64,000 bases of DNA from Xenorhabdus innexi (GCF_002632485.1 NZ_NIBU01000001.1:124001-188000), one strand, 5' to 3'; positions 21,901 to 31,414 are shown, numbered from the stretch's first letter. Numbers and translations are program-made. Notes: a model not told the origin generated them from the sequence alone.

Positions 21901-23412
21901 CTGGCCCATCAATCCGCCGGACGCGCTACGGCACTATTTCGTGAAACACTGGCACAAAATGATCCTCATTTTCCGCCTCAGGCCACTGCGGTTAACCGGA
22001 GCTGGCAATATGACCGTGCCCACAGTGTCAGAATGATCGATGACGGTATCTGGGGCCAGACGCGTTACCGTTATAACCAGAACGACCAGATTATCAGTGC
22101 TACATTTAATGGTCGCTTGCCCTATGAAGAGCAATTTGGTTATGACCTCAATGGCAATGTAAACCTACATGTGCTGGTGGATGCAAAAGGGGCGATTGAA
22201 CAGATCGAACAACGCCAGCAGGCAGGGCGGGTTGTTAAGCGTGGCAATGTCACTTACCGTTACGATGATAACGGCAGGCAGGTGGAAAAAACCGAACATC
22301 GAGACGGTTTCCGGCCACAAATCTGGCGTTATCGTTGGGATGGTCAAAACCAGCTTACGCATTGCGAAACACCAGATGGTTCACGCTGGCACTATCGTTA
22401 TGATGCTTTCGGGCGGCGTATCCGCAAACTGAAAGTCCATGATGGCAAACTGGCTGCCGCTAACCTGCAACGCTGGCTGGATGGTAAACCGGATTTAACG
22501 GCAAAACCCGATACCGTTATGGGTTATGACTACCTGTGGAGCGGTGATCGGATGGTTGAGGAAATTCCTCTCTATGCCGATGGTACACCTGCTGGTGATC
22601 ACAGTATTTGCTGGTTATATCAACCGGGAGCATTAACCCCTTCTGCCCGTTATGAAAAAGGAAAACTTCACTATATTGTCAGCGATCATCAGGGCACACC
22701 ACGGGAAATACTCAGTGAAAACGGTAAGCTGGTATGGGCAAGCCGATTAAGGACATGGGGCAAAGCCGAACGAATGCCACTATTGGCTGCCAATGATGAG
22801 GATTATCACATTGGCTGCAATCTGCGGTTCGCCGGGCAGTATGAGGATGAGGAAAGTGGGTTATATTATAATCGGTTCCGGTATTATGAATGCGATACAG
22901 GGCAATATCTGACGCCAGACCCGATAGGGCTGCTGGGTGGGCTGAATCCGTACGGGTATGTGCATAATCCGATAAGTTGGATTGATTCCAGCGGATTAGC
23001 CCCTCAAGAGCCAATAAGCGAAAAGGCAAAGCATGCTATTCAGGATATTTTAGATAACCCAAGTTCTTTATGGGGAAAGACTGCCGAAGAAATAAAGGAT
23101 GAATTAAAGGAAGCAGATGTTACGGTGTCTGATATTATCTCAGGTAAGCGTGGATCAGGGAAGGCTACATTTATGACAATTGACGGGGGGAAAGGTGTAG
23201 GAAACATTAAACTTGAAGTACACCCTGGTGGTGGACTCCATAAGGGGATGTATTATGGCATTACTACATCTACGAGAGGTAAAGAAAAAGTAATAGATAT
23301 TACTACATATGATGTGAGTAAATCCCTAGAAAGAAAAGTGGTTTATTATGATCACTCTAACGGTGAGAAAGTGAAGTTCGAGCATGAGAAGTGGGGGAAA
23401 AATTGCCCTTAA
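18901..23412 (+). CDS. Rhs-family T6SS effector with variable C-terminal toxin domain
   Basis: 1503 residues from the ATG at 18901 (AAGGAA six bases upstream; an alternative ATG at 18880 overlaps the PAAR-like gene). Residues 1 to about 290 are a low-complexity, partly hydrophobic N-terminal region. The Rhs entry domain begins near 297 (GEPIDITSGDY) and many YD repeats form the cocoon to about 1330. The conserved core ends with PDPIGLLGGLNPYGYV and WIDSSGLA. Aspartates D1340 and D1362 lie in the conserved segment that acts as an aspartyl autoprotease in other Rhs toxins. Residues 1368-1503 are the toxin tip, not recognised with confidence; the HPGGGLHKGMYYGITTS segment has the look of a small nuclease-type toxin. 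No immunity gene follows. Confidence 0.93.
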   Translation: MAKGAKNDSPTGTGNTLGTIVGQAPQAAVRPSAANPLIKAETKEEQGFFSKLWQSSKGIINDGWEVIKDRAAAFKEVVGGNFNDIYTISQHPEDALNGIIKHLNGDKLSSPGEIAGVHYIQTLIGAGKGFGKGLANTIPDTLSLGPSIMGAEFSWLGDKIGLSGVSKFGQWMTKAADFIQSYRFELNTPAEKVGDLGTLFVGVGELKASFGVAKGVGASFFRRAETILPKIETNAVTKARKLSTKPPQKSNRVAGNKKSQSTNSKKPKENQKETEAKPAQKSDQDHPSSCHGSNCTAGEPIDITSGDYLQSFSVIAIPGLLPITLTRTYRSTTCRSGLFGRKWADDWSRQLVINGEKVHFTDADGQVYDFSAPENQVLARNLHLLHCLLKGELDGELYLVNKQSQQTFHFNHIDGNRRRLSAITDRHQNTLQFIYNDQHQLIEIVRNDGFRLTLHYQEHQLRAVDYHFQQIQQRLVTCNYDQHGYLAECNVFQQNHLFYEYTAQGYMTRWRDTDQTDFYIDYDERGRVVSTHSSAGYWTDCFIYNDDDRVTTYLDAEGGKTLSYYNQNNQVIRVVDPLGRETRTQWRYNQKVWEIDPLGGYTTFDYNNDGALTEITLPTGETFYYNYDEYGQLVEATLPTGDIWQFHHNEQGSLTAITDPHGRKEEYQYGLHGELRQRLLPDGRQWHYAYDEHQRLAAIMAPDGQTTGLELDELGRLRRTTDALKQETRYRYSSVHASVDNGSLTEIELPDGVTQHFEYDSERRVAAVTDGEGRTTRYRYGAYDLLTHMTRPDGTTLHFGYDRLTRFCSVTASTGETYRYERDAAGQVIREIDFTGRIIEYQYDALGRRIQASYPDNYTLRWHYSSAALLTRQEIWHQTKDKAELKSVTTYEYNARRQLIKATNDDAVVEYEYNAVGLPVCERINGREVTREWNEFEQITAETIGENTLQFGYNLMGAVNHFQLNQHTPLILSHDALGRETVRESTEGFILASRYTTTGLLAHQSAGRATALFRETLAQNDPHFPPQATAVNRSWQYDRAHSVRMIDDGIWGQTRYRYNQNDQIISATFNGRLPYEEQFGYDLNGNVNLHVLVDAKGAIEQIEQRQQAGRVVKRGNVTYRYDDNGRQVEKTEHRDGFRPQIWRYRWDGQNQLTHCETPDGSRWHYRYDAFGRRIRKLKVHDGKLAAANLQRWLDGKPDLTAKPDTVMGYDYLWSGDRMVEEIPLYADGTPAGDHSICWLYQPGALTPSARYEKGKLHYIVSDHQGTPREILSENGKLVWASRLRTWGKAERMPLLAANDEDYHIGCNLRFAGQYEDEESGLYYNRFRYYECDTGQYLTPDPIGLLGGLNPYGYVHNPISWIDSSGLAPQEPISEKAKHAIQDILDNPSSLWGKTAEEIKDELKEADVTVSDIISGKRGSGKATFMTIDGGKGVGNIKLEVHPGGGLHKGMYYGITTSTRGKEKVIDITTYDVSKSLERKVVYYDHSNGEKVKFEHEKWGKNCP
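23002..23409 (+). other. Rhs C-terminal toxin domain (136 residues)
   Basis: Begins directly after the conserved junction WIDSSGLA. It is lysine-rich and more AT-rich than the Rhs core, as expected for an exchangeable tip. Notable segments: IIMGK-like basic patch seen as ISGKRGSGKATF, then KLEVHPGGGLHKGMYYG and a C-terminal HEKWGKNCP. Several conserved-looking His, Lys and Tyr residues fit an RNase-type toxin, but I cannot assign a family. Confidence 0.6.
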
Positions 23413-23416
23413 GAGC

Positions 23417-23466
23417 AGGAGGTGAGGAAATTTTAACTAAGAGATATGTATATGAGTGATTGGTAA
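23417..23466 (+). pseudogene. Possible remnant of the Rhs immunity gene start
   Basis: A perfect AGGAGG (23417-23422) lies 5 bp after the Rhs stop codon, where a cognate immunity gene normally starts. No open frame follows: the ATGs at 23446 and 23452 reach a stop after 6 and 4 codons, and a frame from ATT at 23430 stops after 9 codons. The nth terminator and gene follow at once. This suggests deletion of the immunity gene, but it is only a short trace. Confidence 0.35.
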
Positions 23467-23487
23467 TCTGCTCCTGTATTAATAAAT

Positions 23488-23509
23488 CTCCCGCCTTATC
23501 TGGCGGGAG
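23488..23509 (-). terminator. Hairpin after nth
   Basis: CTCCCGCC and GGCGGGAG form an 8-bp GC-rich stem with a 6-nt loop. On the - strand it is followed by ATTTATT. It ends the rsx-nth transcript and may also stop read-through from the Rhs gene. Confidence 0.75.
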
Positions 23510-23516
23510 GAATTGA

Positions 23517-24149
23517 TTACTCTGTTTTTTCTGTATACTCACACAGATCCTCAATAATACAGGAGCCACAGCGCGGTTTACGGGCAATGCAGGTATAGCG
23601 GCCGTGTAAAATCAGCCAGTGATGGCAATCAACCTTGAATTCATCAGGAACAACTTTTAGAAGTTTTTTTTCCACTTCATCAACGTTTTTTCCCGGCGCA
23701 AACTGAGTCCGGTTGCTGACCCGGAAGATATGCGTATCAACGGCGATCGTCGGCCAGCCAAAAGCGGTGTTCAGAACAACATTGGCGGTTTTACGGCCTA
23801 CTCCCGGTAATGCTTCCAGTGCGGCGCGATCTTCCGGTACTTCACCCTGATGTTTTTCCAGCAAAATCCGGCAGGTTTTGATCACATTTTCCGCTTTGGT
23901 GTTATATAACCCGATGGTTTTTATGTATTCTTTTAAACCATCAACGCCTAAGTCGAGAATAGTCTGTGGCGTATTGGCAACAGGATAAAGTTTCGCCGTG
24001 GCCTTATTAACGCTGACATCTGTCGCCTGAGCGGACAGTAATACCGAGATCAGTAATTCAAAAGGTGAATTGAAGATTAATTCAGTGGTTGGCTTTGGGT
24101 TGTTATCCCGCAAGCGGGTCAGGATCTCGACCCGTTTTTGTTTATTCAT
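23517..24149 (-). CDS. nth: Endonuclease III
   Basis: 210 residues. A DNA glycosylase/AP lyase that removes oxidised pyrimidines. Catalytic K120 follows the helix-hairpin-helix LPGVGRKTA, and D138 lies in IAVDTHIFRV. The [4Fe-4S] cluster cysteines are C187, C194, C197 and C203 (C-X6-C-X2-C-X5-C). It is the last gene of the rsx operon, 17 bp after rsxE, as in E. coli. Confidence 0.98.
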   Translation of the reverse strand: MNKQKRVEILTRLRDNNPKPTTELIFNSPFELLISVLLSAQATDVSVNKATAKLYPVANTPQTILDLGVDGLKEYIKTIGLYNTKAENVIKTCRILLEKHQGEVPEDRAALEALPGVGRKTANVVLNTAFGWPTIAVDTHIFRVSNRTQFAPGKNVDEVEKKLLKVVPDEFKVDCHHWLILHGRYTCIARKPRCGSCIIEDLCEYTEKTE

Positions 24150-24166
24150 ACCTGATTACACCCCTC

Positions 24167-24871
24167 TTAGCCTTTTGTGATATGACTGCCACAGCCTTTA
24201 TCCACTTCATAATGACGTGTTTTGTTATCTGTACGATTTTTGAGACGCTCATCAATGATATATTTTCCTGCCAGCATTAGACCTAATCCAATAAAAGCTC
24301 CCGGTGGCAGAATGGCGAGCAGGAATGGGGAATCCATATGAATAATTTCAATCCGCAGTGACTTTGCCCAACTTCCTAATAAAAGATCGGCACCATCAAA
24401 CAGTGTGCCATTACCCAGAATTTCACGCATCGCACCAAGTACGAATAAGGCAAACGTTGCACCTAATCCCATAGCAACCCCATCCATTGCGGAGTGATAA
24501 ACGGAGTTTTTTGATGCGTAGGCCTCTGCACGACCAATAACGATACAGTTAGTCACAATAAGTGGAATGAAAATACCCAGTGATTCATATAATCCGAATG
24601 CGAAAGCGTTGATTAGCATCTGAACGGCACTGACGACAGATGCAATGATCATCACATAAATTGGAATACGGATTTCATGAGGAACCCAGCGACGTAAGGC
24701 GGAGACGGCAATATTGGTACTCAACAGTACCAACGTTGTTGCCAACCCCAACCCTAATGCGTTAGTGGCAGTGGAAGAGACCGCCAGAAGGGGGCAAAGC
24801 CCCAAAAGCTGTACTAATGCAGAGTTGTTTTTCCATAATCCCTGAAAAAATAGGTTTTTGGTTTCACTCAT
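24167..24871 (-). CDS. rsxE: Electron transport complex subunit RsxE
   Basis: 234 residues, an integral membrane subunit with about six hydrophobic helices, homologous to RsxA/Nqr[18 protein letters not shown] and [15 protein letters not shown] carry conserved cysteines in membrane half-helices thought to hold an iron centre between RsxA and RsxE. The complex reduces SoxR in E. coli and moves electrons between NADH and ferredoxin-type carriers in Rnf relatives. Its start abuts the rsxG stop with no gap. Confidence 0.96.
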   Translation of the reverse strand: MSETKNLFFQGLWKNNSALVQLLGLCPLLAVSSTATNALGLGLATTLVLLSTNIAVSALRRWVPHEIRIPIYVMIIASVVSAVQMLINAFAFGLYESLGIFIPLIVTNCIVIGRAEAYASKNSVYHSAMDGVAMGLGATFALFVLGAMREILGNGTLFDGADLLLGSWAKSLRIEIIHMDSPFLLAILPPGAFIGLGLMLAGKYIIDERLKNRTDNKTRHYEVDKGCGSHITKG

Positions 24872-25498
24872 TTATTTAGCTCCACATGTCGGTAATGAAG
24901 AGAGTTGTGACGGGATGGTTTCCATATAAAGCGCGGTGCGTTTTACCGCATTGACAACAGCACGCGGGGTAATGGTCGCTCCGGTAAACTGGTCAAATTC
25001 TCCGCCATCTTTTTTCACTGCCCAGTCAGGATCGCTGGGAGAGGTAATTTTTTTGCCGGAAAAAGCATAAATCCAATTGGAAATACGGGTATCAATTTTA
25101 TCTCCCAATCCCGGTGTTTCATGATGTTCAGTCACACGAACACCAAAAACTTTGCCGGAAAAATCTGCTCCGATCAGCAATTGAATAGCCCCTGAATAGC
25201 CATCGGGAGCCGTACTTTCCAGTGCGGCAGCAACCGGAGTGCCATTTTTACGAGCGAGGTAGAGGCGGTGAGATTGTTGGCTGCCCAGAGCATCGGCTGT
25301 TACCAGATAACATTCATTGGGCATATCGTTGTTATAGAGTGCTGGTGGAACAACCTGATCCAGTAATATTTTATGTTGTAATGCGGCCTGCTCTGCAATC
25401 CTGTCTTTTGTTAAAGAGTAGACAACCGCAGTTAACCCTGTCGTGCAGGCGGCAAAAATGGCGAGGGTAATACCGTGACGCCGCATTGTGTCTAACAT
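24872..25498 (-). CDS. rsxG: Electron transport complex subunit RsxG
   Basis: 208 residues from the ATG at 25498, with AAGGGAG seven bases upstream; a longer frame to 25528 would run into rsxD. One N-terminal membrane helix ([19 protein letters not shown]) anchors a periplasmic FMN domain. The flavin attachment threonine is T175 in [20 protein letters not shown] is conserved in the family. It lies 10 bp after rsxD. Confidence 0.96.
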   Translation of the reverse strand: MLDTMRRHGITLAIFAACTTGLTAVVYSLTKDRIAEQAALQHKILLDQVVPPALYNNDMPNECYLVTADALGSQQSHRLYLARKNGTPVAAALESTAPDGYSGAIQLLIGADFSGKVFGVRVTEHHETPGLGDKIDTRISNWIYAFSGKKITSPSDPDWAVKKDGGEFDQFTGATITPRAVVNAVKRTALYMETIPSQLSSLPTCGAK

Positions 25499-25508
25499 AG
25501 TCACTCCC

Positions 25509-26588
25509 TTATTTATGACCGTAAGCACGAGGCTGTGTGTAATTGTCGATCAGTGGTACACAAATATTTGCCAGTAAAACCGCAAAAGCCACAGCATCCG
25601 GGTAACCGCCATAAACGCGGATAACCCAAATTAGCAAACCAATAATGGCACCATAAATCAGACGTCCTTTTGGTGTTGTGGATGCGCTGACCGGATCGGT
25701 TGCGATAAAAAAGGCACCCAACATCGTTGCTCCAGAGAAAAGCTGTAATAGAGGCGGCGAGTAACGACCGGGATCAAGTAGCCAGCTAATCAGGGCGCAG
25801 CTTCCCAGTACCAGAAGAAATGCAGTCGGGATATGCCAGCTAATGACTTTGCGGTTCAGCATAATTAATCCGCCTACCAGATAAGCCACATTAATCCACT
25901 GCCAGCCAACGCCTGCCAGAGTGCCTTGTAAGATGGGCTGCTGTAATACTTCACTTATATCGTGCGTCAGTCTGCCGGTTTTGAAGCTATCCAGTGGTGT
26001 GGCCTGACTTAACCCGTCAACTCCCTGTAGAAGTTGTAACAGAGTAGAGCCATCAGGTGTATGCCCTGTGAAAATGACCATCAGACAATCCCAGGGCGCT
26101 AATGTAACGGTCTGTAAGGAAACGGGTGCCATCCAACTGGTCATTTGTACCGGAAATGAGATAAGCAGAACCACATAACCGACCATCGCCGGATTAAATG
26201 GGTTTTGCCCCAGACCGCCATAGAGATGTTTGGCAATGATAATGGCGAAGAACGTACCCAGCACGATAAGCCACCACGGTGCCAGTGGTGGCAGGCTAAT
26301 CCCGAGCAGTAATCCGGTGACTAATGCCGAGTTATCTTTCAGATAAGGAATAACCAACTGTTTTTTTAATGTGATAGCTGCGGATTCTGCTAGCAGGGCT
26401 GTAATGACTGCCAATAAGATCTGGAACAGGGTTCCATAACCGAAAAAGTAAGTTTGTAAGGCGATGCCGGGTATAGCAGCAAAAACCACCCATAACATAA
26501 TCTGGCTGGTATTTTTTTTACTGTGTGTAAAAGGCGAACTGGCGACTTTTAACAGGTTGTTGTCAGTGTTGACTGGCCTAAATTTCAT
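25509..26588 (-). CDS. rsxD: Electron transport complex subunit RsxD
   Basis: 359 residues with about nine hydrophobic segments. RsxD is the NqrB-like membrane subunit that carries a covalently bound FMN. The candidate attachment site is T197 in [25 protein letters not shown] and [14 protein letters not shown] are typical family stretches. It lies 12 bp after rsxC. Confidence 0.96.
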   Translation of the reverse strand: MKFRPVNTDNNLLKVASSPFTHSKKNTSQIMLWVVFAAIPGIALQTYFFGYGTLFQILLAVITALLAESAAITLKKQLVIPYLKDNSALVTGLLLGISLPPLAPWWLIVLGTFFAIIIAKHLYGGLGQNPFNPAMVGYVVLLISFPVQMTSWMAPVSLQTVTLAPWDCLMVIFTGHTPDGSTLLQLLQGVDGLSQATPLDSFKTGRLTHDISEVLQQPILQGTLAGVGWQWINVAYLVGGLIMLNRKVISWHIPTAFLLVLGSCALISWLLDPGRYSPPLLQLFSGATMLGAFFIATDPVSASTTPKGRLIYGAIIGLLIWVIRVYGGYPDAVAFAVLLANICVPLIDNYTQPRAYGHK

Positions 26589-26600
26589 CGATAAATGTCA

Positions 26601-28490
26601 CTATTCTGTTAGAGTTTCTTGTTTTTCCTGAGCCGCTTTCTTCGCCTTTACACGGGCAATCGCAGCGGCAACAGCAGCTTTGCGCGGATCAGCCTCTTCC
26701 GAAACCGCAGGCGGTGCCTCTTGCACAGGAGCAGGTTCCGGCTGAGCCTGAGCGGCTTTTTTCGCTTTAGCCCGGGCAATGGCAGCGGCTAAAGCAGCTT
26801 TGCGCGGATCTTCTGCGTTTTCTACAGGTGTTGCGTCTGCTGGAGTAATGGTATTCGCGGGCTGTTTTTCTGCCTGACGGGCGCGTAATTGCTCTTTTCT
26901 TGCTTTACGAGCCGCAATCGCCGCTGCATTATCAGGTAACTGACCAGCTTGTACGGTGATTGTTTCTCCGGCGGAGGATTGTTTTTCCTTCGCACGAGCC
27001 AGAGCTGCCTGTACCGCACTTTTATCCTCACTGCCCACCTGAACGGCGGCTTTTTTATGTCGCTCTTCGCGAGCCAGTTTTTCGCGATCCATACGTGCTT
27101 GTTTGGCTTCAAACCTCAACTTAGCTTCGGCAGCCCGACGGTTTTCAGCATCAATGGTTCGTATTTCGGCTTTTTCCTGCCGATAGTATTGAACAAGCGG
27201 AATATTACTGGGACAGACATAAGCACAGGCTCCGCATTCAATGCAGTCAAATAAGTTATGATTTCTGGCTTTTTCGTGTTCCTGTCCCCGACTGAACCAG
27301 TAAAGTTGCTGAGGCAATAGCCCGGCAGGGCAGGCATCAACACATAGACCACAACGGATACAGGCTTCTTCAGCGGTTTTTGGTTCCATTTCCTGCACGG
27401 AGGGAGCAAGTATACAGTTGCTGATTTTGACGATGGGTACATTCAAGTCAGGCAGGGTAAAGCCCATTAATGGGCCACCCATAACGACCATCTGTTCTGA
27501 CTGAGGAATAAAACCAGCCTGTTGCAACAGAAAATTAACGGGTGTCCCTAAACGTGCCCAGAAATTACCGGGTGAAGAAATGGCTTCTCCTGTTAAGGTA
27601 ACAACGCGTTCAATTAATGGTTCCCCATCAATAATGGCCCGTTTGATAGCCATCACAGTGCCGATATTCTGCATCAGGATACCAATATCGGAAGAGCGCC
27701 CACCAGACGGGACTTCTTTGCCCGTCAGTATCTTGGTTAACTGTTTTGCACCACCTGAGGGGTACTTTGTCGGGATGACACGCACGGTTATCGATTTATC
27801 ACCTAGCAAGGCAAGGTTCAGAGCCTGGATCGCCTCTGGTTTATTATCTTCGATACCAATCAGAACCTGTTTCGGCTTGAGCAGATGTACCAGAATGCGG
27901 ATGCCTTCAATGATCTCACCGGCATGTTCCTGCATCAGACGGTCATCTGCTGTGATATAAGGTTCACACTCAGCGGCATTGATGATCAAGGTGTTGATAT
28001 GCCCGCCACCTCTTAGTTTTGCTGCTGTCGGAAAACCTGCACCACCAAGACCTGCTATCCCTGCGGCATGAATACGTTGCAGTAAAGTGTCAGCATCAAG
28101 GGATGAGTAATCTGCGGTTTTAACCTGTTCACACCATTGGTCTTTGCCATCCGGCAGCAGGCGGATGCACAGCTCTTTAAGACCCGATGGGTGAGCTGTA
28201 ACGTGTGGCTCAATTGCTGTAATCATACCGGAAGTCGAGGCATGGACAGGAACGGTTCTACCGGAACCTCGCGTCAGTGGCTGGCCTTTCAGTACCTTGT
28301 CTCCGGCTTTCACCAGTAGCTCGCCTTCCGGGCCAATATGTTGCTGGAGCGGAATAATTAATTCTTCTGGTAACGGAGCATAGCGCAATGGTGTCTGACT
28401 GGATTGCAGCTTCATTTCTGGTGGATGAATGCCGCCATCAAAATCCCATATTTTGTTTTTATTGGTAAGCAAATTGAATAGGTTAAACAT
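26601..28490 (-). CDS. rsxC: Electron transport complex subunit RsxC
   Basis: 629 residues from the ATG at 28490, which lies inside the end of rsxB (8-bp overlap); the longer frame from 28544 is not used. RsxC is the soluble NADH/FMN-binding subunit. The Rossmann-like FMN region contains [13 protein letters not shown] and [18 protein letters not shown]. Two [4Fe-4S] motifs follow: [12 protein letters not shown] and [12 protein letters not shown]. The C-terminal third is an Ala/Lys-rich tail with near-repeats beginning DPRKAA and containing [13 protein letters not shown], as in other enterobacterial RsxC, where the copy number varies. Confidence 0.96.
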   Translation of the reverse strand: MFNLFNLLTNKNKIWDFDGGIHPPEMKLQSSQTPLRYAPLPEELIIPLQQHIGPEGELLVKAGDKVLKGQPLTRGSGRTVPVHASTSGMITAIEPHVTAHPSGLKELCIRLLPDGKDQWCEQVKTADYSSLDADTLLQRIHAAGIAGLGGAGFPTAAKLRGGGHINTLIINAAECEPYITADDRLMQEHAGEIIEGIRILVHLLKPKQVLIGIEDNKPEAIQALNLALLGDKSITVRVIPTKYPSGGAKQLTKILTGKEVPSGGRSSDIGILMQNIGTVMAIKRAIIDGEPLIERVVTLTGEAISSPGNFWARLGTPVNFLLQQAGFIPQSEQMVVMGGPLMGFTLPDLNVPIVKISNCILAPSVQEMEPKTAEEACIRCGLCVDACPAGLLPQQLYWFSRGQEHEKARNHNLFDCIECGACAYVCPSNIPLVQYYRQEKAEIRTIDAENRRAAEAKLRFEAKQARMDREKLAREERHKKAAVQVGSEDKSAVQAALARAKEKQSSAGETITVQAGQLPDNAAAIAARKARKEQLRARQAEKQPANTITPADATPVENAEDPRKAALAAAIARAKAKKAAQAQPEPAPVQEAPPAVSEEADPRKAAVAAAIARVKAKKAAQEKQETLTE

Positions 28491-29106
28491 TGACTTTAAC
28501 CTCAACAGGCTTAGCCGATGACATAAACAGAGGGCTTGGTTCAACAGGAATATTTTTGACCGGAATTGAATTCAAATCCCATTTCCAGTTGGCTGTCGTC
28601 GTTGCCACAGGGATCATCGTAATACAATCAGTCGGGCACGGAGCGACACATAAGTCGCAGCCAGTGCAGAGATCTTCAACGACGGTATGCATAGCCCGGT
28701 TTGCACCGATAATGGCATCAACAGGGCAGGCCTGAATGCATTTCGTACAGCCGATGCAGTTTTCTTCATCAATAAAAGCAACTTTTCTGGCGGGATTTTG
28801 TATGCTTTCATCACCGTCCAACGGCTGTGGATCAACCCCCAGTAATTCAGACATTTTGAGCATTACCTGCTCTCCGCCAGGGGCACATTTGTTGATCATC
28901 TCTCCATTGTTGATAACCGCCTCTGCATAAGGGCGGCACCCCGGATAACCACATTGCCCGCACTGGCTTTGTGGCAGTAGATTATCAACCTTCTCAACGA
29001 TCGGGTCTTCTTCCACTTTAAAACGACGGGCTGCAAAACCGAGAATTAACCCAAAAATTAACCCGAGTACACCCAGTACTCCGACAGCAATCCATAAAGA
29101 TATCAT
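28483..29106 (-). CDS. rsxB: Electron transport complex subunit RsxB
   Basis: 207 residues. An N-terminal membrane helix is followed by a Fe-S domain with CGQCGYPGC and two ferredoxin-type [4Fe-4S] motifs, [12 protein letters not shown] and [12 protein letters not shown]. It passes electrons between the cytoplasmic and membrane parts of the complex. Start and stop overlap the neighbours (ATGA with rsxA; 8 bp with rsxC). It is slightly longer than E. coli RsxB (192), mainly in the C-terminal tail. Confidence 0.97.
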   Translation of the reverse strand: MISLWIAVGVLGVLGLIFGLILGFAARRFKVEEDPIVEKVDNLLPQSQCGQCGYPGCRPYAEAVINNGEMINKCAPGGEQVMLKMSELLGVDPQPLDGDESIQNPARKVAFIDEENCIGCTKCIQACPVDAIIGANRAMHTVVEDLCTGCDLCVAPCPTDCITMIPVATTTANWKWDLNSIPVKNIPVEPSPLFMSSAKPVEVKVNV

Positions 29107-29687
29107 CAGAATTTCACCAAACCACTAAAGCCCATAAATGCAAGGGACATTAACCCCGCAGTGATAAGCCCTATCGATGAACCACGAAAAGGGGCCGGTA
29201 TATTGGCAACAGCCAGACGTTCACGAATGGCAGCAAACAGTACCATTACAAGCGAAAACCCGGCAGCAGCGCCGAAACCATATACAGCAGACTGTAAAAA
29301 ATCATGTGATTGATTGACATTCAGCAGAGCCACACCGAGTACAGCACAGTTTGTTGTTATCAAAGGCAGAAAAATGCCTAATAGACGGTAGAGTGAAGGG
29401 CTGGTTTTACGGACGGCTAACTCCGTGAACTGAACGACAACAGCAATAACAAGAATGAAACTTAACGTGCGTAAATAAACCAAATCCAACGGGATAAGAA
29501 TATAAGAATTTACCAGCCATGAACTGATGGAAGCCAGCGTCAGAACAAATGTGGTCGCCATTCCCATACCAATAGCGGTTTCAAGCTTTTTGGAAACACC
29601 CATAAACGGACATAGGCCCAAAAACTTCACCAAAACGAAGTTATTGACCAGAACCGTGCCAATAAATAACAAGAGGTATTCAGTCAT
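29106..29687 (-). CDS. rsxA: Electron transport complex subunit RsxA
   Basis: 193 residues with six hydrophobic helices. It is the first gene of rsxABCDGE-nth and pairs structurally with Rsx[20 protein letters not shown] and [12 protein letters not shown] carry the conserved membrane cysteines. The promoter must lie in the 118 bp before it. Confidence 0.97.
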   Translation of the reverse strand: MTEYLLLFIGTVLVNNFVLVKFLGLCPFMGVSKKLETAIGMGMATTFVLTLASISSWLVNSYILIPLDLVYLRTLSFILVIAVVVQFTELAVRKTSPSLYRLLGIFLPLITTNCAVLGVALLNVNQSHDFLQSAVYGFGAAAGFSLVMVLFAAIRERLAVANIPAPFRGSSIGLITAGLMSLAFMGFSGLVKF

Positions 29688-29805
29688 TGCTATACCTGAA
29701 AAATAAGATTATTTGATGAAATAATATAGTCATGAAAGTGACAGAAATTCCCCACTTTACGGTGAGGCAAGCGGGGGCAATGATAACAATCAATTGTGGG
29801 GGATG

Positions 29806-30246
29806 TTATCGATCTTGTGTGAAAGTCATTTTTACTCGATAAGAGCGTTTAATATAAGGAACAAAAATCGCAGCAGCTAATAGTGACCAAAGTAATGAAC
29901 TGACTGCACGGTCGTCAGAAATGGGAGAGAACGCAAAAGTTTTGACCGCAATAAGCACAGAAAGTGTCAGCCAGATGATAAAAATACGTGGAAATCTTTT
30001 TGAACGAATGAAAAGTAATTTTAATACCCAAAGCGTGAAACACCACATAATAGCCGTGGTTAATACAGATATATACCACTGAGCTACGAAATCACCACCT
30101 ATTTGGTGGATTAATATACTTTTCTCGGAATAGGTCATGCCATATAAAACTAACATTGTACTGGCAGCGATAAATGTCATCATTAAATAAGCAGCAGGTG
30201 CCAATAACCAACCACTGATACGATAATAATCATTGGATTGATACAT
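29806..30246 (-). CDS. ydgK: DUF2569 inner-membrane protein YdgK
   Basis: About 146 residues with four hydrophobic segments. E. coli ydgK also sits directly upstream of rsxA. The family motif near the N-terminus is ISGWLLAPAAYLM. The start is uncertain: the ATG at 30246 has GGAGAG ten bases upstream, whereas the first in-frame ATG (30264) has no Shine-Dalgarno sequence. Function is unknown. Confidence 0.82.
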   Translation of the reverse strand: MYQSNDYYRISGWLLAPAAYLMMTFIAASTMLVLYGMTYSEKSILIHQIGGDFVAQWYISVLTTAIMWCFTLWVLKLLFIRSKRFPRIFIIWLTLSVLIAVKTFAFSPISDDRAVSSLLWSLLAAAIFVPYIKRSYRVKMTFTQDR

Positions 30247-30373
30247 AAAAAACATTCTCTCCATGATGGGTATTCAGATATAAAAAGATAGTAACACAGG
30301 AAGCAGGATTATTTGCTAATGAGTCAGTGCTGGTGATATTTTCTTATCCTTTTGTAAATGTTGAGAGGTCATT

Positions 30374-31414
30374 ATGAGTCGTGTTCTGAAAGTTGGTCTG
30401 GTTGGTTATGGTTATGCCAGTAAAACGTTTCATGCGCCATTAATTACAGGAACCCCGAATGTCGATTTAGCTGCTATTTCCAGCAGCGATGCGGAAAAAG
30501 TCAAGAAAGACTGGCCGACTATAAATGTTGTCTCTTCTCCAGATGCGTTATTCAGTGATTCTGACATTGACCTTATTGTTATTCCGACGCCTAACGATAC
30601 GCATTTCCCATTAGCGCAAAAAGCCCTGTCTGCCGGAAAACATGTTGTGGTTGATAAGCCTTTCACAATTACTGTAGCAGAAGCTGAATCTCTCAAGCAG
30701 CAGGCAGAAGAGGCTAATTTATTATTATCGGTATTTCATAATCGTCGCTGGGATTCTGGTTTTCTGACAGTTCAGTCACTACTTAAAGAAAATGTATTGG
30801 GTGAATTAAAGTATTACGAATCTCATTTTGACCGTTATCGTCCGGCTGTGCGTCAACGCTGGAGAGAAGCCGCAGGAGCAGGTAGCGGGATTTGGTATGA
30901 TTTAGGCCCTCATTTGCTGGATCAGGCATTGCAGTTGTTCGGGAAACCTCAGGCCATTACAACAGATTTGGGAATAATACGCCCAAATGCTGAAACAGCG
31001 GATTATTTCCATACTCAGCTCAAATACCCTGCGTTAAAAGTTGTATTACATGCATCAATGCTTGTCGCTACAGAATCGCCTATTTATACCTTACATGGTA
31101 TGTCCGGCAGTTATGTAAAATATGGTTTGGATACACAGGAAGAGCGGCTGAAAGCAGGGGAAAGCCTGACACAGAAGGATTGGGGATATGACGCACGTGA
31201 TGGTCATGTGACAGTGTCACAAGGCGATAATCTGGTTACGCAGGCTATTCCTAATTTACCGGGTAACTATGGTGCGTATTATGCTGCTGTCCGTGATGCG
31301 ATTCTGGCGGGGAAACCAAATCCAGTGACTGCGGAGGAAGCTATCTTGGTTATGAAGCTGATTGAAGCAGGTGAAAAGTCAGCGAAAGAGCAACGCACTG
31401 TCGTTATTGACTGA
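30374..31414 (+). CDS. ydgJ: Gfo/Idh/MocA-family oxidoreductase YdgJ
   Basis: 346 residues. The N-terminal NAD(P)-binding Rossmann fold starts VGLVGYGYASKTFHAP; the nucleotide-site motif VVDKPFT follows near residue 95. The C-terminal alpha/beta domain contains GSGIWYDLGPHLLDQAL, a typical substrate-pocket segment. The natural substrate of YdgJ is not established. It is divergent from ydgK, as in E. coli. Confidence 0.94.
   Translation: MSRVLKVGLVGYGYASKTFHAPLITGTPNVDLAAISSSDAEKVKKDWPTINVVSSPDALFSDSDIDLIVIPTPNDTHFPLAQKALSAGKHVVVDKPFTITVAEAESLKQQAEEANLLLSVFHNRRWDSGFLTVQSLLKENVLGELKYYESHFDRYRPAVRQRWREAAGAGSGIWYDLGPHLLDQALQLFGKPQAITTDLGIIRPNAETADYFHTQLKYPALKVVLHASMLVATESPIYTLHGMSGSYVKYGLDTQEERLKAGESLTQKDWGYDARDGHVTVSQGDNLVTQAIPNLPGNYGAYYAAVRDAILAGKPNPVTAEEAILVMKLIEAGEKSAKEQRTVVID

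Noticed and set aside
23446..23466. Tiny frame after the Rhs stop as an immunity gene
   Set aside because: Only 4 to 6 codons; reported instead as a possible remnant.
29747..29802. CCCCAC...GTGGGG pair between rsxA and ydgK as a terminator
   Set aside because: The loop would be over 40 nt and there is no T-run, so the pairing is not convincing.
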